A stretch of 64,000 nt of DNA from Variovorax jilinensis. GTDB taxonomy: Bacteria; Pseudomonadota; Gammaproteobacteria; Burkholderiales; Burkholderiaceae_C. Under the pieces are notes generated by a model. That model had not been told where the DNA came from, ran no database searches, and saw only the letters and a program-made list of their open reading frames with translations. Both the position numbers and the translations under genes were made by a program. This document shows, piece by piece, positions 44,678-54,387 of the stretch (position 1 is the stretch's first letter; each line of letters begins with the position of its first letter). Where the stretch lies: positions 186,001-250,000 of the forward strand of contig NZ_JASZYQ010000001.1 in NCBI RefSeq assembly GCF_030316885.1. The letters are read 5' to 3'.

Positions 44678-47538
44678 GCGTCGTTGCCTCGTTCGTCGAT
44701 TCCGTAGTCTTGGTGGCGGCTGCGGCTGCCCTTGTTGGCGCGGAAGCCCTTGTTGGCAAGTCGATGCTCGGCGGAGTCCGTCAGCCTGTCGTGGACACGA
44801 AGGTCGAACCTGGCGCCGTTGGTAAGCCGAACCTCATAGGAGGCCGTGCCGCCTTGATGGTCCTTGACGAGGATCTGCCCGTGTTCGTCGGTGATCCCGT
44901 GGCCGATGGATGCACCGTTTCTGAAGAGCTCGTACGGCTCGCCCGCGAACACATATCCGTTCTGTGTGTGGGAGCCCAAACGCAGTAGCAGCATGTTTGG
45001 CGAGTCCTTGACATCCGCAACGGGCAACTGCGGCACCGGTACGTTGTCCGGCCCTGGCGATCCATGGCTCGCCGCATGCTCCACCCAATACCCCTGCGTG
45101 CCGTGTTCAATGCCTTCGCTGCTCCAGCGGGTGTAGCTGGTGCCGCCGTTGATGACGACCTCGTCCTTGGCAGTGATGGCGATCTTCTGGCCCTGCACGC
45201 TGATGTTCATCTTGGCAAGCAGGTTGACGCTGTGCTTGAGCGCGGTCACGTCGATGTCGCCTCGTCCGGCCTTCAGCATGACGCCCGTCCTGACTGCAAA
45301 CATCCGGATGGCCTCCTTCACGCTCGCCAGCAGGCTCCTGCCCGCCGAGACACTGATGTGACCGCCGCTGGTGAAGGCCGTGTGCGCATCGCTGGCGATG
45401 TGGGTGGAGCCAGCGGTGGTGCTCTCGATGCCCGCCGGGCTGGCCAGCACCAGGTGCGGCTCGCCGAGTTCCGGGAAATGGCCTTCACTTTCGCCTGTGC
45501 CTGTGCCGCCGCCCTCGATGGCATCGTTCTGCGCCTTCAGCGCCTGCGTCACTTCGTCCTGATCACCGTCCAGGTGCGCCCGGGCCTGCAGCGCGGCTTC
45601 AGAGAGGTCTTCGTGCCGGTCGCGGGCCGCGGTCAGCCGCTGCACGGTCTCCCCCATGTCCGTGACGTGGCCGCGCGCGTGGGTCCGGCCTTCGGTGCTG
45701 ATCAGCAAACCATCCTTGGCGCGCACGACGCCGTGGCCATCGGTCCTCAGCTCAAAGCCTTCGCCGCGCGCGTCCTTGCGCCCGGCGTTGTCCTCGATGC
45801 GCGTGATGTGCCCGAGGCTCAGCTGGCTGTGCTGGTGGTCGCTCTTGAGCTGGGCCTGGATCTTCGCTTCCGTGTCGTCGAGGACCAGGTGGTTGCTGCG
45901 GCCCGCCGCCGAGTTGCCGCCTTCCTTGGTCAGCTCCCGGCTTCTGAAGCCCGAGAGCGCCGACTGGCTCGGCAGACTCCACGGCGGCAGGTTGACCTGG
46001 TTGTGAACCCGGCCGGTGCAGATCGGAAGGTCCGCATCGCCACCCAGGAAGTCGACGATGACTTCCTGGCCGATTCTCGGGATGTGGATGCCACCGAGCT
46101 GATTGCCGGCCCACGGCGAGGACACGCGCAGCCAGCAGGTGCTGTGCTGGTTCCGGGCGCCGATGCGGTCCCAGGGGAACTGGACCTTGATGCGGCCCAG
46201 TTCGTCGGTCCACAGGTTCTGGCCCTCGGGGCCGACCACCAGCGCGGTCTGCGGGCCGTGGGTGTGGGGCTTGGCCCGGGTCGGCTCGGGTCGAAGGGGT
46301 TCCGTGACGGGGTGGGCCGTGAGGTCGACCTCCACGCGCCACTGCTGCCGCAGGCCCGGCGCGTTGCCCGGGCCCGGGCGCTGGCTGTCCTGGCCCACGT
46401 TCTCGATCAGGAAGCGGGTGTCGAGAATCAGATAGTCGGCATTGGCGGTCTGCCGGGGGTGCTTCCTGAGCCCGAAGGTGAAGCCCGGAGTCATGCCGCG
46501 CAGGTTGCCGCTGGCCTGGGCGCGCGCGCCGTGGGTGCGCAGCGCCTGCATGCGCAACAGCGCGATCAGGCGGCCTTCGTCGTGCGGGTCGTTGGCCTCG
46601 GCGCTTCCGGCGCGGGGCTGGGCGTAGTGGCTGCCGGCGCTTCCTGCACCTCCTGCACCTCCAGCACCGCCGTCATGCCACTGGTAGACCTCGCCATCGG
46701 CCTGCCCGGTGGGGCGCGGGTCCTGGCGGCCCTGGCTGAGGTCGGCACGCGGGCGGGTGTAGTCGTAGTCACGCGTAGCGTAGCGGCCGCTGGTGAGATG
46801 GTGCTCGGGCACGAAGGCGTGGAGGTACTCGGCATCGGGCTTCCAGCCGGGTGTGTGGTACGCCACCTGGCGGTAGGCCTCGCTCGGGTTCTCCTGAAAC
46901 GCGCCCATGTTGTCGATGAGCACCAGCCGGTGCTTGCCCTCGGCGTGCGCGAAGAAGTAGTTGATGCCCCATTCCTGGCACAGGCGCTCGAAGAAGGCGA
47001 AGTCGCTTTCGTTGAACTGGGTCTGGTAGTCGCGCGGCGGGTAGGTCTCGACGAGGCGCCTGTCGACCGCGAAGGGGTAGTCGGCCAGCAGTTCGTCCAG
47101 GATCTCGACCACGGTCTTGTTCTGGAAGATCTTGCAGTCGGTGCTGAGGGTGGCGAGGTGCAGCCAAGGGCGCAGGGTCAGGCGATAGCGGATGTGGCGG
47201 CCTTGCTCGCCCAGGCAGGCGGCGTCGGCGATGAGGGCGTTGATCTCGCGTGTGCCCGCGCCTATGTGGTCGACGCTGGCGCCCACCACGCCGGGGATGA
47301 AGCGGCCCGAGCCATCGAGTGCGATCGTGCAGCTGATCTCGCGGCCGATGAAGTCGTCGAGGTTGAAGTCGGCGGCTGCGCTGGCGCCAAGGTTCAACGT
47401 GTCGGGGGTCTGGAGAAGAAGCTCGTACTCGAACAGGCGGTTGAGGCCCTCGCGGCCCGACAGGCGCACGGGCTCCAACGCGGGCGCGCCGAGGAACACG
47501 GGCACGGCTGCGCTGCTGACGGTCAGCGTGTGCGACAT
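44674..47538 (-). CDS. vgrG: Type VI secretion tip protein VgrG
   Basis: T6SS spike protein of 954 residues. The gp27-like part (LEPVRLSGREGLNRLFEYEL) leads to FNESDFAFFERLCQEWGINY, a glycine-rich GAGGAGGAGSAGS linker, and the gp5 OB-fold region (SPWAGNQLGGIHIPRIGQEV). A DUF2345-type domain (about residues 600-830) and a ~100-residue C-terminal extension follow, with RLGSHTQNGYVFAGEPYE. That tail is the usual place for docking an effector, here the co-translated PLD. The start at 47538 has GGGAG about nine bases upstream. No other structural T6SS gene is in the window. Confidence 0.95.
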   Translation of the reverse strand: MSHTLTVSSAAVPVFLGAPALEPVRLSGREGLNRLFEYELLLQTPDTLNLGASAAADFNLDDFIGREISCTIALDGSGRFIPGVVGASVDHIGAGTREINALIADAACLGEQGRHIRYRLTLRPWLHLATLSTDCKIFQNKTVVEILDELLADYPFAVDRRLVETYPPRDYQTQFNESDFAFFERLCQEWGINYFFAHAEGKHRLVLIDNMGAFQENPSEAYRQVAYHTPGWKPDAEYLHAFVPEHHLTSGRYATRDYDYTRPRADLSQGRQDPRPTGQADGEVYQWHDGGAGGAGGAGSAGSHYAQPRAGSAEANDPHDEGRLIALLRMQALRTHGARAQASGNLRGMTPGFTFGLRKHPRQTANADYLILDTRFLIENVGQDSQRPGPGNAPGLRQQWRVEVDLTAHPVTEPLRPEPTRAKPHTHGPQTALVVGPEGQNLWTDELGRIKVQFPWDRIGARNQHSTCWLRVSSPWAGNQLGGIHIPRIGQEVIVDFLGGDADLPICTGRVHNQVNLPPWSLPSQSALSGFRSRELTKEGGNSAAGRSNHLVLDDTEAKIQAQLKSDHQHSQLSLGHITRIEDNAGRKDARGEGFELRTDGHGVVRAKDGLLISTEGRTHARGHVTDMGETVQRLTAARDRHEDLSEAALQARAHLDGDQDEVTQALKAQNDAIEGGGTGTGESEGHFPELGEPHLVLASPAGIESTTAGSTHIASDAHTAFTSGGHISVSAGRSLLASVKEAIRMFAVRTGVMLKAGRGDIDVTALKHSVNLLAKMNISVQGQKIAITAKDEVVINGGTSYTRWSSEGIEHGTQGYWVEHAASHGSPGPDNVPVPQLPVADVKDSPNMLLLRLGSHTQNGYVFAGEPYELFRNGASIGHGITDEHGQILVKDHQGGTASYEVRLTNGARFDLRVHDRLTDSAEHRLANKGFRANKGSRSRHQDYGIDERGNDA

Positions 47539-47894
47539 GATTTGACTACTCCCTGATATCTCTATGGATCGACCGCCGTGACAATGGCGGGGCTGCAGCG
47601 ATCCGGTGTCGCCGCAATGCAAGAAGGAGCTTAGGTCAATGAATACAAGTCAATGACCGCCTTCCGATTTCAGAGAAGAAGCGGACACCGAGACGAGGCG
47701 AATCGATAGACAAATCGATCCCAAACCCGGGCAAACCCGGGCGGGAGAACAGGACGAGCCCTCTCGCTCGATGCAATTGAAGACGCCCGAATCTTTGGTC
47801 GGGTGCCCCATCGATGGGTGGTCAACACCCACTAAGGGAAAGTCCCCGCGCATCTCCCCCGCGCCGCGCGGGCCTGCGCCGCTACGATCGGGCG
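47539..47894. promoter_or_regulatory. Divergent regulatory region between vgrG and AraC gene
   Basis: Gene-free stretch of about 356 bases. It holds direct repeats GTCAATGA at 47635-47642 and 47649-47656, inside GGTCA...TGACC symmetry (47634-47658); AATCGAT twice (47701-47707, 47713-47719); CAAACCCGGG twice in tandem (47722-47741); and the palindrome CCCATCGATGGG (47807-47818). These are candidate control sites for vgrG or the AraC gene. None matches a named box I know. Confidence 0.5.
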
Positions 47895-48755
47895 ATGGCG
47901 ACGCCGGCCGCACCCGACCGGCCGTCGCCGGCGGAGGAAACGGCTTTGGTCAATGGGCAACCCCGGCATGCGCCACGCGACGAGCACCGCTCGCACCGCG
48001 ATGAGCGCCTCATGTGGATCACCTCGCAGCGCGTGTTCTATGCCGGTCTGCTCGGCGCGGCCAGCGAACGCACGATGGGCGGCTACGGCATCTGCGTGTC
48101 GCAGCACGGTGCGCCGCTGCGCATCCGCCTGGGGGGCGGCGCCTGGCAGAGCGGCGAGCTGATCGTGGTGCCGCCGCAGGTGCCGCACCGGATCGAATCC
48201 GCGCATCCGCAGATCCTCAGCATCCTGGTCGAATCCGAGTCGGTCGATGCGGCTCGGCTCCCGGCCTTCCTGCAGCATTGCGGCCCGGTCGAGGCGCCGG
48301 CCTTCGTGCAGCGCGTGCGCGATGCGCATGCGCGCCTCGCAGAGGCTTCGGGCCGCGAGAGCTTCGAGCGCTTCGACTTCGACCAGCTGCTGTTCGGCGC
48401 GGCGCTGGCGGCACGGCCGCTCGATGCGCGCATCCGGCAGGTGGTCGACCGCATCAACGCCGACCCCGCCGAGCCCACCTCGGCGGAGATCTGCGCGCAC
48501 GCCGTCGGGCTCTCGTTCTCGCGCTTCCTGCACCTCTTCAAGCAGGAGACCGGTCAGACCTTCCGCGCCTTCCGCGCCTGGAAGCGCGCGCGCAGCCTGC
48601 TGCGCCACGTGCGCCAGAGCGCCACGCTGACCGACATCGCGCTCGACACCGGCTACCCCGATTCGACCCACTTCAGCCATTCGATCCGGCAGGTCTACGG
48701 CCTGCGCCCGAGCGACATCCTGGCCGGCTCGCGCCGGCTCGCGCTGCACCAGTGA
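47895..48755 (+). CDS. AraC family transcriptional regulator
   Basis: Regulator of 286 residues. A cupin-like N-terminal ligand domain (VPPQVPHRIESAHP) is followed by the AraC helix-turn-helix pair, including AVGLSFSRFLHLFKQETG and LTDIALDTGYPDSTHFSHS. It directly precedes module B (95 bases to livH) in the same direction and probably controls that operon in response to its substrate. The start at 47895 follows an unusable upstream extension. Confidence 0.93.
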   Translation: MATPAAPDRPSPAEETALVNGQPRHAPRDEHRSHRDERLMWITSQRVFYAGLLGAASERTMGGYGICVSQHGAPLRIRLGGGAWQSGELIVVPPQVPHRIESAHPQILSILVESESVDAARLPAFLQHCGPVEAPAFVQRVRDAHARLAEASGRESFERFDFDQLLFGAALAARPLDARIRQVVDRINADPAEPTSAEICAHAVGLSFSRFLHLFKQETGQTFRAFRAWKRARSLLRHVRQSATLTDIALDTGYPDSTHFSHSIRQVYGLRPSDILAGSRRLALHQ

Positions 48756-48850
48756 GCCGTGCCGGCGCGCGCGAGCAGATGCGGGTGAACCCTCTGCGTC
48801 GCCGTCGCCACTCACCGCTATAAACCGCAAACCCCGAACGAGCCGCTCCT

Positions 48851-49726
48851 TTGCAAATACTCCAGCTCCTTCTCTCAGGCATCGCACAAGGCTGCATCTA
48901 CGGCCTGATCGCGCTGGGGTTCGTGCTGATCTACAAGGCCACCGAGACCGTGAGCTTTTCGCAGGGCGAGCTCATGATGGTCGGCGCCTTCTGCGCCTTC
49001 GCGGGCATGTCGCTGTTCGGGCTGCCGTTCTGGCTCGCGGCGCTGCTGGCGGTGATCGCGATGGTGGCGCTCGGCGTGCTGCTCGAACTGGTCGTGATCC
49101 GGCCGATCCTGGGCCAGCCGCAGTTCTCGATCGTGATGCTGACCATCGGCGTCGGCTACGTGGCGCGTGGCCTGGTGACGATGATCCCGGGCATCGGCAC
49201 CGAGACCCACACGCTGCCGGTGCCGTACAAGGACCAGATCTGGAAGCTCGGCGAGCTCGTGATCAACCTCGAGCAGCTGGCGGTCATCGTGGCCACCGCG
49301 GTGCTGTGCGGGCTGCTGTTCGCGATGTTCCGCTACAGCAAGCTGGGCATCGCGATGCAGGCCTCGTCGCAGAACCAGCTTGCGGCCTACTACATGGGCA
49401 TTCCGGTCAAGCGGCTCAACGGCCTGGTGTGGGGCCTGGCCGCGGCGGTGGCCGCGATCGCGGGCATGCTGCTGGCGCCGATCACCTTCGTGCACGCGAA
49501 CATGGGCTTCATCGGCCTCAAGGCCTTTCCGGCCGCGGTGGTGGGCGGCTTCGGCAGCCTGCCGGGTGCGATCGTCGGCGGCCTGGTGATCGGCATCGTC
49601 GAATCCTTCGCGGGCTTCTACCTGCCCGACGGCTTCAAGGACACGGCGCCGTACATCGTGGTGCTGGTGATGCTGATGGTGAAGCCGAACGGCCTGTTCG
49701 GCGAGAAGCTCAGGAAGAAGGTGTAG
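48851..49726 (+). CDS. livH: Branched-chain-type ABC transporter permease (LivH)
   Basis: Inner-membrane permease of 291 residues, first gene of module B. It begins with TTG at 48851 (MQILQLLLSGIAQGCIYGL), the only start that restores the family N-terminus, an unusual but valid initiation codon. The family motifs VSFSQGELMMVGAF and FGSLPGAIVGGLVIGIVESF are present. Confidence 0.94.
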   Translation: MQILQLLLSGIAQGCIYGLIALGFVLIYKATETVSFSQGELMMVGAFCAFAGMSLFGLPFWLAALLAVIAMVALGVLLELVVIRPILGQPQFSIVMLTIGVGYVARGLVTMIPGIGTETHTLPVPYKDQIWKLGELVINLEQLAVIVATAVLCGLLFAMFRYSKLGIAMQASSQNQLAAYYMGIPVKRLNGLVWGLAAAVAAIAGMLLAPITFVHANMGFIGLKAFPAAVVGGFGSLPGAIVGGLVIGIVESFAGFYLPDGFKDTAPYIVVLVMLMVKPNGLFGEKLRKKV

Positions 49727-49732
49727 ACCGGC

Positions 49733-50809
49733 ATGCGCTACATCTTCAAGACCAGCTACGCGCAGGACATCGCGCTCGCCCGACATGGCGGCCACGTGTT
49801 CTGGTATGGGCTGCTGTGCGTGGCGCTGCTGGCGGCACCCTGGGTGGTGCCCGAATACTGGCTGGCGCAGCTCACCTTCGTGCTGATCTACGGCATCGTG
49901 GGCCTGGGGCTGATGCTGCTCGCGGGCTTCACGGGCCAGTTCTCGATCGGACATGCGGCCTTCCTGGGCACGGGTGCCTACACGCAGGCCGTGCTCGGCA
50001 ATCTGGGCGTGCCGTTTCCGCTCGCGCTGCTGGCCTCGGCGGCGCTGTCGGCGGCGGTCGGCGTGGTGGTGGCCCTGCCGGCGCTGCGGGTCAAGGGCAT
50101 CTACCTGGGCATCGCGACGCTGGCCTTCGGCTTCATCGTCGAAGAGGTGTTCGCGCGCTGGGAAAGCGTCACGGGCGGCAACTCGGGACTGCACGTGAAG
50201 TCGCCCACCCTGTTCGGCTGGTCCCTCGGTTCGAGCGAGAGCTTCTACCTCGTCTGCCTGGTGGTCGCCGTGCTGTGCACGCTCGCGATACTGAACCTGC
50301 TGCGCTCGCCGACCGGCCGTGCCTTCGTCGCCATCCGCGATTCCGAGATCTCGGCCCAGAGCATGGGCATCCACCTGGCGCGCTACAAGACGCTGTCGTT
50401 CGCGATCTCGGCCGCGCTCGCGGGCCTGGGCGGCGCGCTCTATGCGCACAAGCTGAGCTTCATCTCGCCCGACCAGTTCAGCATCCTGCAGTCGATCGAC
50501 CTCTTGCTGCTGGTGGTGATCGGCGGCCTCGGGTCCGTGCACGGCGCCTTTCTCGGCGCGATCTTCCTGATCGCGATGCCGCAGCTGATCGCCTCGGCCA
50601 AGGACTTCCTGCCCCAGGCGATCGGCCAGGCGCCCGGGCTGCAGGGCCTGGTCTACGGCCTGGTGCTGATCGCCTTCGTGCTGTTCGAGCCGCTCGGTCT
50701 GTACGGGCGCTGGGTCAAGGTGCGCACCTGGCTGCAGTTGTTCCCGTTCTACCGGCGCGGGCTGTTCAAGCGGCAGAAGTCGTTCACCAAATCGGATCGC
50801 CTGCGATGA
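49733..50809 (+). CDS. livM: Branched-chain-type ABC transporter permease (LivM)
   Basis: Inner-membrane permease of 358 residues, six bases after livH. Family motifs are [19 protein letters not shown] and [17 protein letters not shown]. Its stop overlaps the livG start as ATGA. Confidence 0.95.
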   Translation: MRYIFKTSYAQDIALARHGGHVFWYGLLCVALLAAPWVVPEYWLAQLTFVLIYGIVGLGLMLLAGFTGQFSIGHAAFLGTGAYTQAVLGNLGVPFPLALLASAALSAAVGVVVALPALRVKGIYLGIATLAFGFIVEEVFARWESVTGGNSGLHVKSPTLFGWSLGSSESFYLVCLVVAVLCTLAILNLLRSPTGRAFVAIRDSEISAQSMGIHLARYKTLSFAISAALAGLGGALYAHKLSFISPDQFSILQSIDLLLLVVIGGLGSVHGAFLGAIFLIAMPQLIASAKDFLPQAIGQAPGLQGLVYGLVLIAFVLFEPLGLYGRWVKVRTWLQLFPFYRRGLFKRQKSFTKSDRLR

Positions 50810-51627
50810 GCACCGGCGACATCCTCCTCTCGGCCCGGGACCTGAGCGTGCGCTTCGGCGGCGTGCTGGCGGTCAACAACGTGAGCTTCGACGTCCGACG
50901 CGGCGAGGTCTTCACGCTGATCGGGCCCAACGGCGCGGGCAAGACCACGGTGTTCAACCTGATCAGCCGCATCTACACCCCGACCGCGGGGCAGATCCTC
51001 TGGCACGGCGAGAACGGCGGCGCGCCGCTGGCGCTCACGCAGCAGGCGCCGTACGAGATTGCGGCCCTGGGCATCGCGCGCACCTTCCAGAACATCGAGC
51101 TGTTCGAGCACGCGACCGTGCTGCACAACCTGCTGATCGGCCGCCATACACACCGCAGCACGAGCTTCCTGAGCGAGGTGTTCTTCACGCCCGCCACCCG
51201 GCGCGCCGAGATCCGGGCGCGCGAGAAGGTGGAGCAGGTGATCGACCTGCTCGATCTGCAGCATCACCGCGATTCCATGGTGGCCGGCCTGCCCTATGGC
51301 GTGCGCAAGGTGGTGGAGCTGGCGCGCGCGCTGTGCACCGAGCCCAAGCTGCTGCTGCTCGATGAGCCGTCGTCCGGCCTCAATGTCGAGGAGACGGCCG
51401 ACATGGCCTTCTGGATCCAGGATATCCAGCACGAGCTCGGCATCTCGGTGCTGATGGTCGAGCACGACATGTCGCTGGTGTCGAAGGTGTCGGACCGCGT
51501 GCTCGCGATGAACATGGGCGAGGCGCTGGCTTCGGGCACGCCTTCGGAGGTGCAGTCGGATGCGAAGGTGATCGAGGCCTATCTGGGCACCGTGGACGAC
51601 GTGAGCAGCCTGCGGAGGACGGCATGA
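50806..51627 (+). CDS. livG: Branched-chain-type ABC transporter ATP-binding protein (LivG)
   Basis: ATPase of 273 residues with Walker [24 protein letters not shown], Walker [13 protein letters not shown] and [12 protein letters not shown]. It starts by an ATGA overlap with livM. Its stop is overlapped by a 20-codon frame that leads to livF. Confidence 0.95.
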   Translation: MSTGDILLSARDLSVRFGGVLAVNNVSFDVRRGEVFTLIGPNGAGKTTVFNLISRIYTPTAGQILWHGENGGAPLALTQQAPYEIAALGIARTFQNIELFEHATVLHNLLIGRHTHRSTSFLSEVFFTPATRRAEIRAREKVEQVIDLLDLQHHRDSMVAGLPYGVRKVVELARALCTEPKLLLLDEPSSGLNVEETADMAFWIQDIQHELGISVLMVEHDMSLVSKVSDRVLAMNMGEALASGTPSEVQSDAKVIEAYLGTVDDVSSLRRTA

Positions 51628-51686
51628 GCCGCATGGCCGCTCCGAAGGCGAACGCCGAAGCGCTGCTGCGCGAGGTTCTCCCATGA
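51624..51686 (+). CDS. Mini-cistron between livG and livF
   Basis: Twenty-codon frame ([20 protein letters not shown]) whose ATG overlaps the livG stop and whose stop overlaps the livF ATG, each as ATGA. It may serve only to carry ribosomes across a 55-base gap (translational coupling). A functional peptide is not excluded; a relic of a livF start is equally possible. Confidence 0.4.
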   Translation: MSRMAAPKANAEALLREVLP

Positions 51687-52456
51687 GCGACATCGTGCTG
51701 CAGCTTCTCAACGTGGAAAGCGCCTACGGCCCGATCAAGGCGATCCGCGGCGTCAGCCTCAAGGTGCGCGCGGGCGAGATCGCGACCGTGCTGGGTTCCA
51801 ACGGCGCGGGCAAGACCACCATCCTCAAGACCATCTCGGGGATCATCGATCCGCGCAAGGGCAGCATCGAGTTCAAGGGCCAGAACATCACGGCCCAGGA
51901 CCCGGCCCGCATCGTGCAGCAGGGGCTGAGCCATGTGCCCGAGGGGCGCGAGGTGTTTCCGCTGCTGTCGGTGCGCGACAACCTGCTCATGGGCGCCTAC
52001 ACGCGCCAGGACCGCGACGGCGTGGCACGCGACATGGAGACGGTCTTCAACTACTTCCCGATCCTGCGCGAGCGCGCCACGCAGGATGCCGGGCTGCTGT
52101 CGGGCGGGCAGCAGCAGATGCTGGCCATCTCGCGCGCCATCATGGCGGCGCCGCAGCTGATCCTGCTCGACGAGCCGAGCCTGGGCCTGTCGCCCAAGCT
52201 CACGAAGGAGATCTTCGAGATCGTGGTGCGCATCAACCGCGAGCGCGGCACCACCATCCTCCTGGTCGAGCAGAACGCCAACATGGCGCTCAACGCCTCC
52301 GACTACGGCTACGTGCTCGAGAACGGCCGCATCGTCATGGAAGACACCTGCGAGCGGCTGCGCGAGAAGGACGACATCAAGGAGTTCTACCTCGGCCTCA
52401 AGGACGACGGCGTGCGCGGCGAGCGGCGCTGGAAAAAGAAGAAGAACTGGAGATGA
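51683..52456 (+). CDS. livF: Branched-chain-type ABC transporter ATP-binding protein (LivF)
   Basis: ATPase of 257 residues with Walker A GSNGAGKTT, the signature LLSGGQQQMLAISRAI, Walker B ILLDEPSLGLSP and LLVEQNANMAL. It ends with a basic tail (RGERRWKKKKNWR). Its stop overlaps the ligase start as ATGA. Confidence 0.95.
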   Translation: MSDIVLQLLNVESAYGPIKAIRGVSLKVRAGEIATVLGSNGAGKTTILKTISGIIDPRKGSIEFKGQNITAQDPARIVQQGLSHVPEGREVFPLLSVRDNLLMGAYTRQDRDGVARDMETVFNYFPILRERATQDAGLLSGGQQQMLAISRAIMAAPQLILLDEPSLGLSPKLTKEIFEIVVRINRERGTTILLVEQNANMALNASDYGYVLENGRIVMEDTCERLREKDDIKEFYLGLKDDGVRGERRWKKKKNWR

Positions 52457-54345
52457 GCCAAGCCAAGCCCCCGCACACCAGGCCGCCCGCCGGTCTCTGG
52501 GACCTCGATCGGCTGCAGCCCCGCACCGGGATCGTGGTCGAAGGCGAGACCGTGCCGGCACTGTTCTGGAACGCCGCCCGCATGCGCAGCGAAAACGTGT
52601 GGATGCGGCAGAAGAAGCTCGGCATCTGGCGCAGCTGGACCTGGAAGCAGACCGCCGACGCGGTCGCCGAGATCGCGGGCGGACTGATGGCGATCGGCTT
52701 CGCGCCGCACGAGTGCGCCTCGATCCTCTCGAACACCGTCATCGAGTGGGTGCTGTGCGACCTCGCGGTGCTCAGCTGCGGCGGCGTCGCCAACGGCATC
52801 TACCCGACCGACGCTGCCTCGCAGGTGCACTACCTGAGCGAGGATTCGCGCACCACGGTGCTGTTCGTCGAGGACGACGAGCAGCTCGACAAGGCATTGG
52901 AGGTGCGCGCCGGCCTGCCGCTGCTGCGAAAGATCGTGGTCTTCGACATGGAGGGCCTGCGCGACCTGCGCGACCCCGACGTGATCAGCCTCGACGCGTT
53001 GCGCGCGCTCGGCCGCGATCACCTGGCCGCGCATCCGCAGGCGCTCGAGGCGCGCATCGCGGGCTGCAGGCCCCAGGACCTCGCGATCCTGGTCTACACC
53101 TCGGGCACCACCGGCAGGCCCAAGGGCGCGATGCACACCCACCGCGGCCTGGTCTATTCCGCGCGCGGCTACAACACGCTGGTGGCGCAGGACGAGCGCG
53201 ACGAGCGCATGTGCTTCCTGCCGCTTTGCCACATCGCCGAGCGCATGGGCGGCGAGTATTTCGCGATGTACACGGGATCGATCCTCAATTTCGTCGAGAA
53301 CCCCGAGACCGTGCCCGAGAACGTGCGCGAGATCGCGCCAACCATCTTCACCGCGGTGCCGCGCGTGTGGGAGAAGTTCTATTCGGGCGTGATGATCGCG
53401 CTCAAGGAAGCGAGCGGCCTGCAGCAGGCCGCCTACGCCTGGAGCATCGGCGTCGGCACCGAGATCGCCGAGCGCGTGCTGGCCGGCCAGCCGGTCGGCG
53501 GCCTGCTCAGGTTCAAGTTCATGCTCGCGCGCCGACTCGCGCTCGACAACGTGCGCAAGCTGATCGGCATCCATCGCGCGCGCTTCCTGGTGACCGGCGC
53601 GGCGCCGATCTCGCCCGAGCTGGTCAAGTGGTACCTCGCGCTCGGCGTGCCGATGCTCGAGGTCTGGGGCATGACGGAAACCTGCGGTGCCGCCACCGGC
53701 GTCCCGGCCGGACGCATCAAGCCGGGTTCGATCGGGCCGGCCGCCAGCTACAACGAGGTGCGCGTCGACCCGGTCACGGGCGAGATCCTGGTGCGCGGGC
53801 CGAACGTCTTCGCGGGCTACCTGAACCTGCCCGAGAAGACCGCCGAGACCATCGATGCCGACGGCTGGCTGCACACCGGCGATGTCGGCACGGTCGACGA
53901 GGACGGGTTTTTCCGCATCACCGACCGCATGAAGGACATCATCATCACCGCCGGTGGCAAGAACATCACGCCGAGCGAACTCGAGAACGAGCTCAAGTTC
54001 AGCCCGTACATCACCGACGCCGTGGTGATCGGCGACGCCCGGCCCTACCTCACGGTGATCGTCATGATCGACCAGGAGAACGTCGAGAAATTCGCCCAGG
54101 ACCACGACGTGCCGTTCAGCAACTACCAGAGCCTCACGCGCACGCAGGAGGTGCAGGACCTGATCCAGGCCGAGCTCGACCGGGTCAACGCCAAGTTCGC
54201 GCGCGTCGAGCAGATCAAGAAGTTCTTCCTGCTCGAGACCCAGCTCAGCGCCGAGGACGAGGAGCTCACGCCGACCATGAAGCTCAAGCGCAAGCTGGTG
54301 CAGACCAAGTACGCCGAGCGCATCGACGCCATGTATGCCGCCTGA
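52453..54345 (+). CDS. Long-chain acyl-CoA synthetase-type AMP-dependent ligase
   Basis: Adenylate-forming ligase of 630 residues, translationally coupled to livF. P-loop LVYTSGTTGRPKGAMHTH, A5-type motif EVWGMTETCGAAT and the hinge GWLHTGDVGTVDEDGFFRIT are visible. It is paralogous to the first gene of module A. Its role is probably to trap the imported acid as a CoA ester inside the cell. Substrate unknown. Confidence 0.95.
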   Translation: MSQAKPPHTRPPAGLWDLDRLQPRTGIVVEGETVPALFWNAARMRSENVWMRQKKLGIWRSWTWKQTADAVAEIAGGLMAIGFAPHECASILSNTVIEWVLCDLAVLSCGGVANGIYPTDAASQVHYLSEDSRTTVLFVEDDEQLDKALEVRAGLPLLRKIVVFDMEGLRDLRDPDVISLDALRALGRDHLAAHPQALEARIAGCRPQDLAILVYTSGTTGRPKGAMHTHRGLVYSARGYNTLVAQDERDERMCFLPLCHIAERMGGEYFAMYTGSILNFVENPETVPENVREIAPTIFTAVPRVWEKFYSGVMIALKEASGLQQAAYAWSIGVGTEIAERVLAGQPVGGLLRFKFMLARRLALDNVRKLIGIHRARFLVTGAAPISPELVKWYLALGVPMLEVWGMTETCGAATGVPAGRIKPGSIGPAASYNEVRVDPVTGEILVRGPNVFAGYLNLPEKTAETIDADGWLHTGDVGTVDEDGFFRITDRMKDIIITAGGKNITPSELENELKFSPYITDAVVIGDARPYLTVIVMIDQENVEKFAQDHDVPFSNYQSLTRTQEVQDLIQAELDRVNAKFARVEQIKKFFLLETQLSAEDEELTPTMKLKRKLVQTKYAERIDAMYAA

Positions 54346-54387
54346 CGCCGGGCCGGTTTCTTTCGCCAACCTAGAGGAGACATCCGT

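Noticed and set aside
45064-47556. Plus-strand open frame across vgrG
   Set aside because: Antisense to vgrG, whose motifs and start are convincing.
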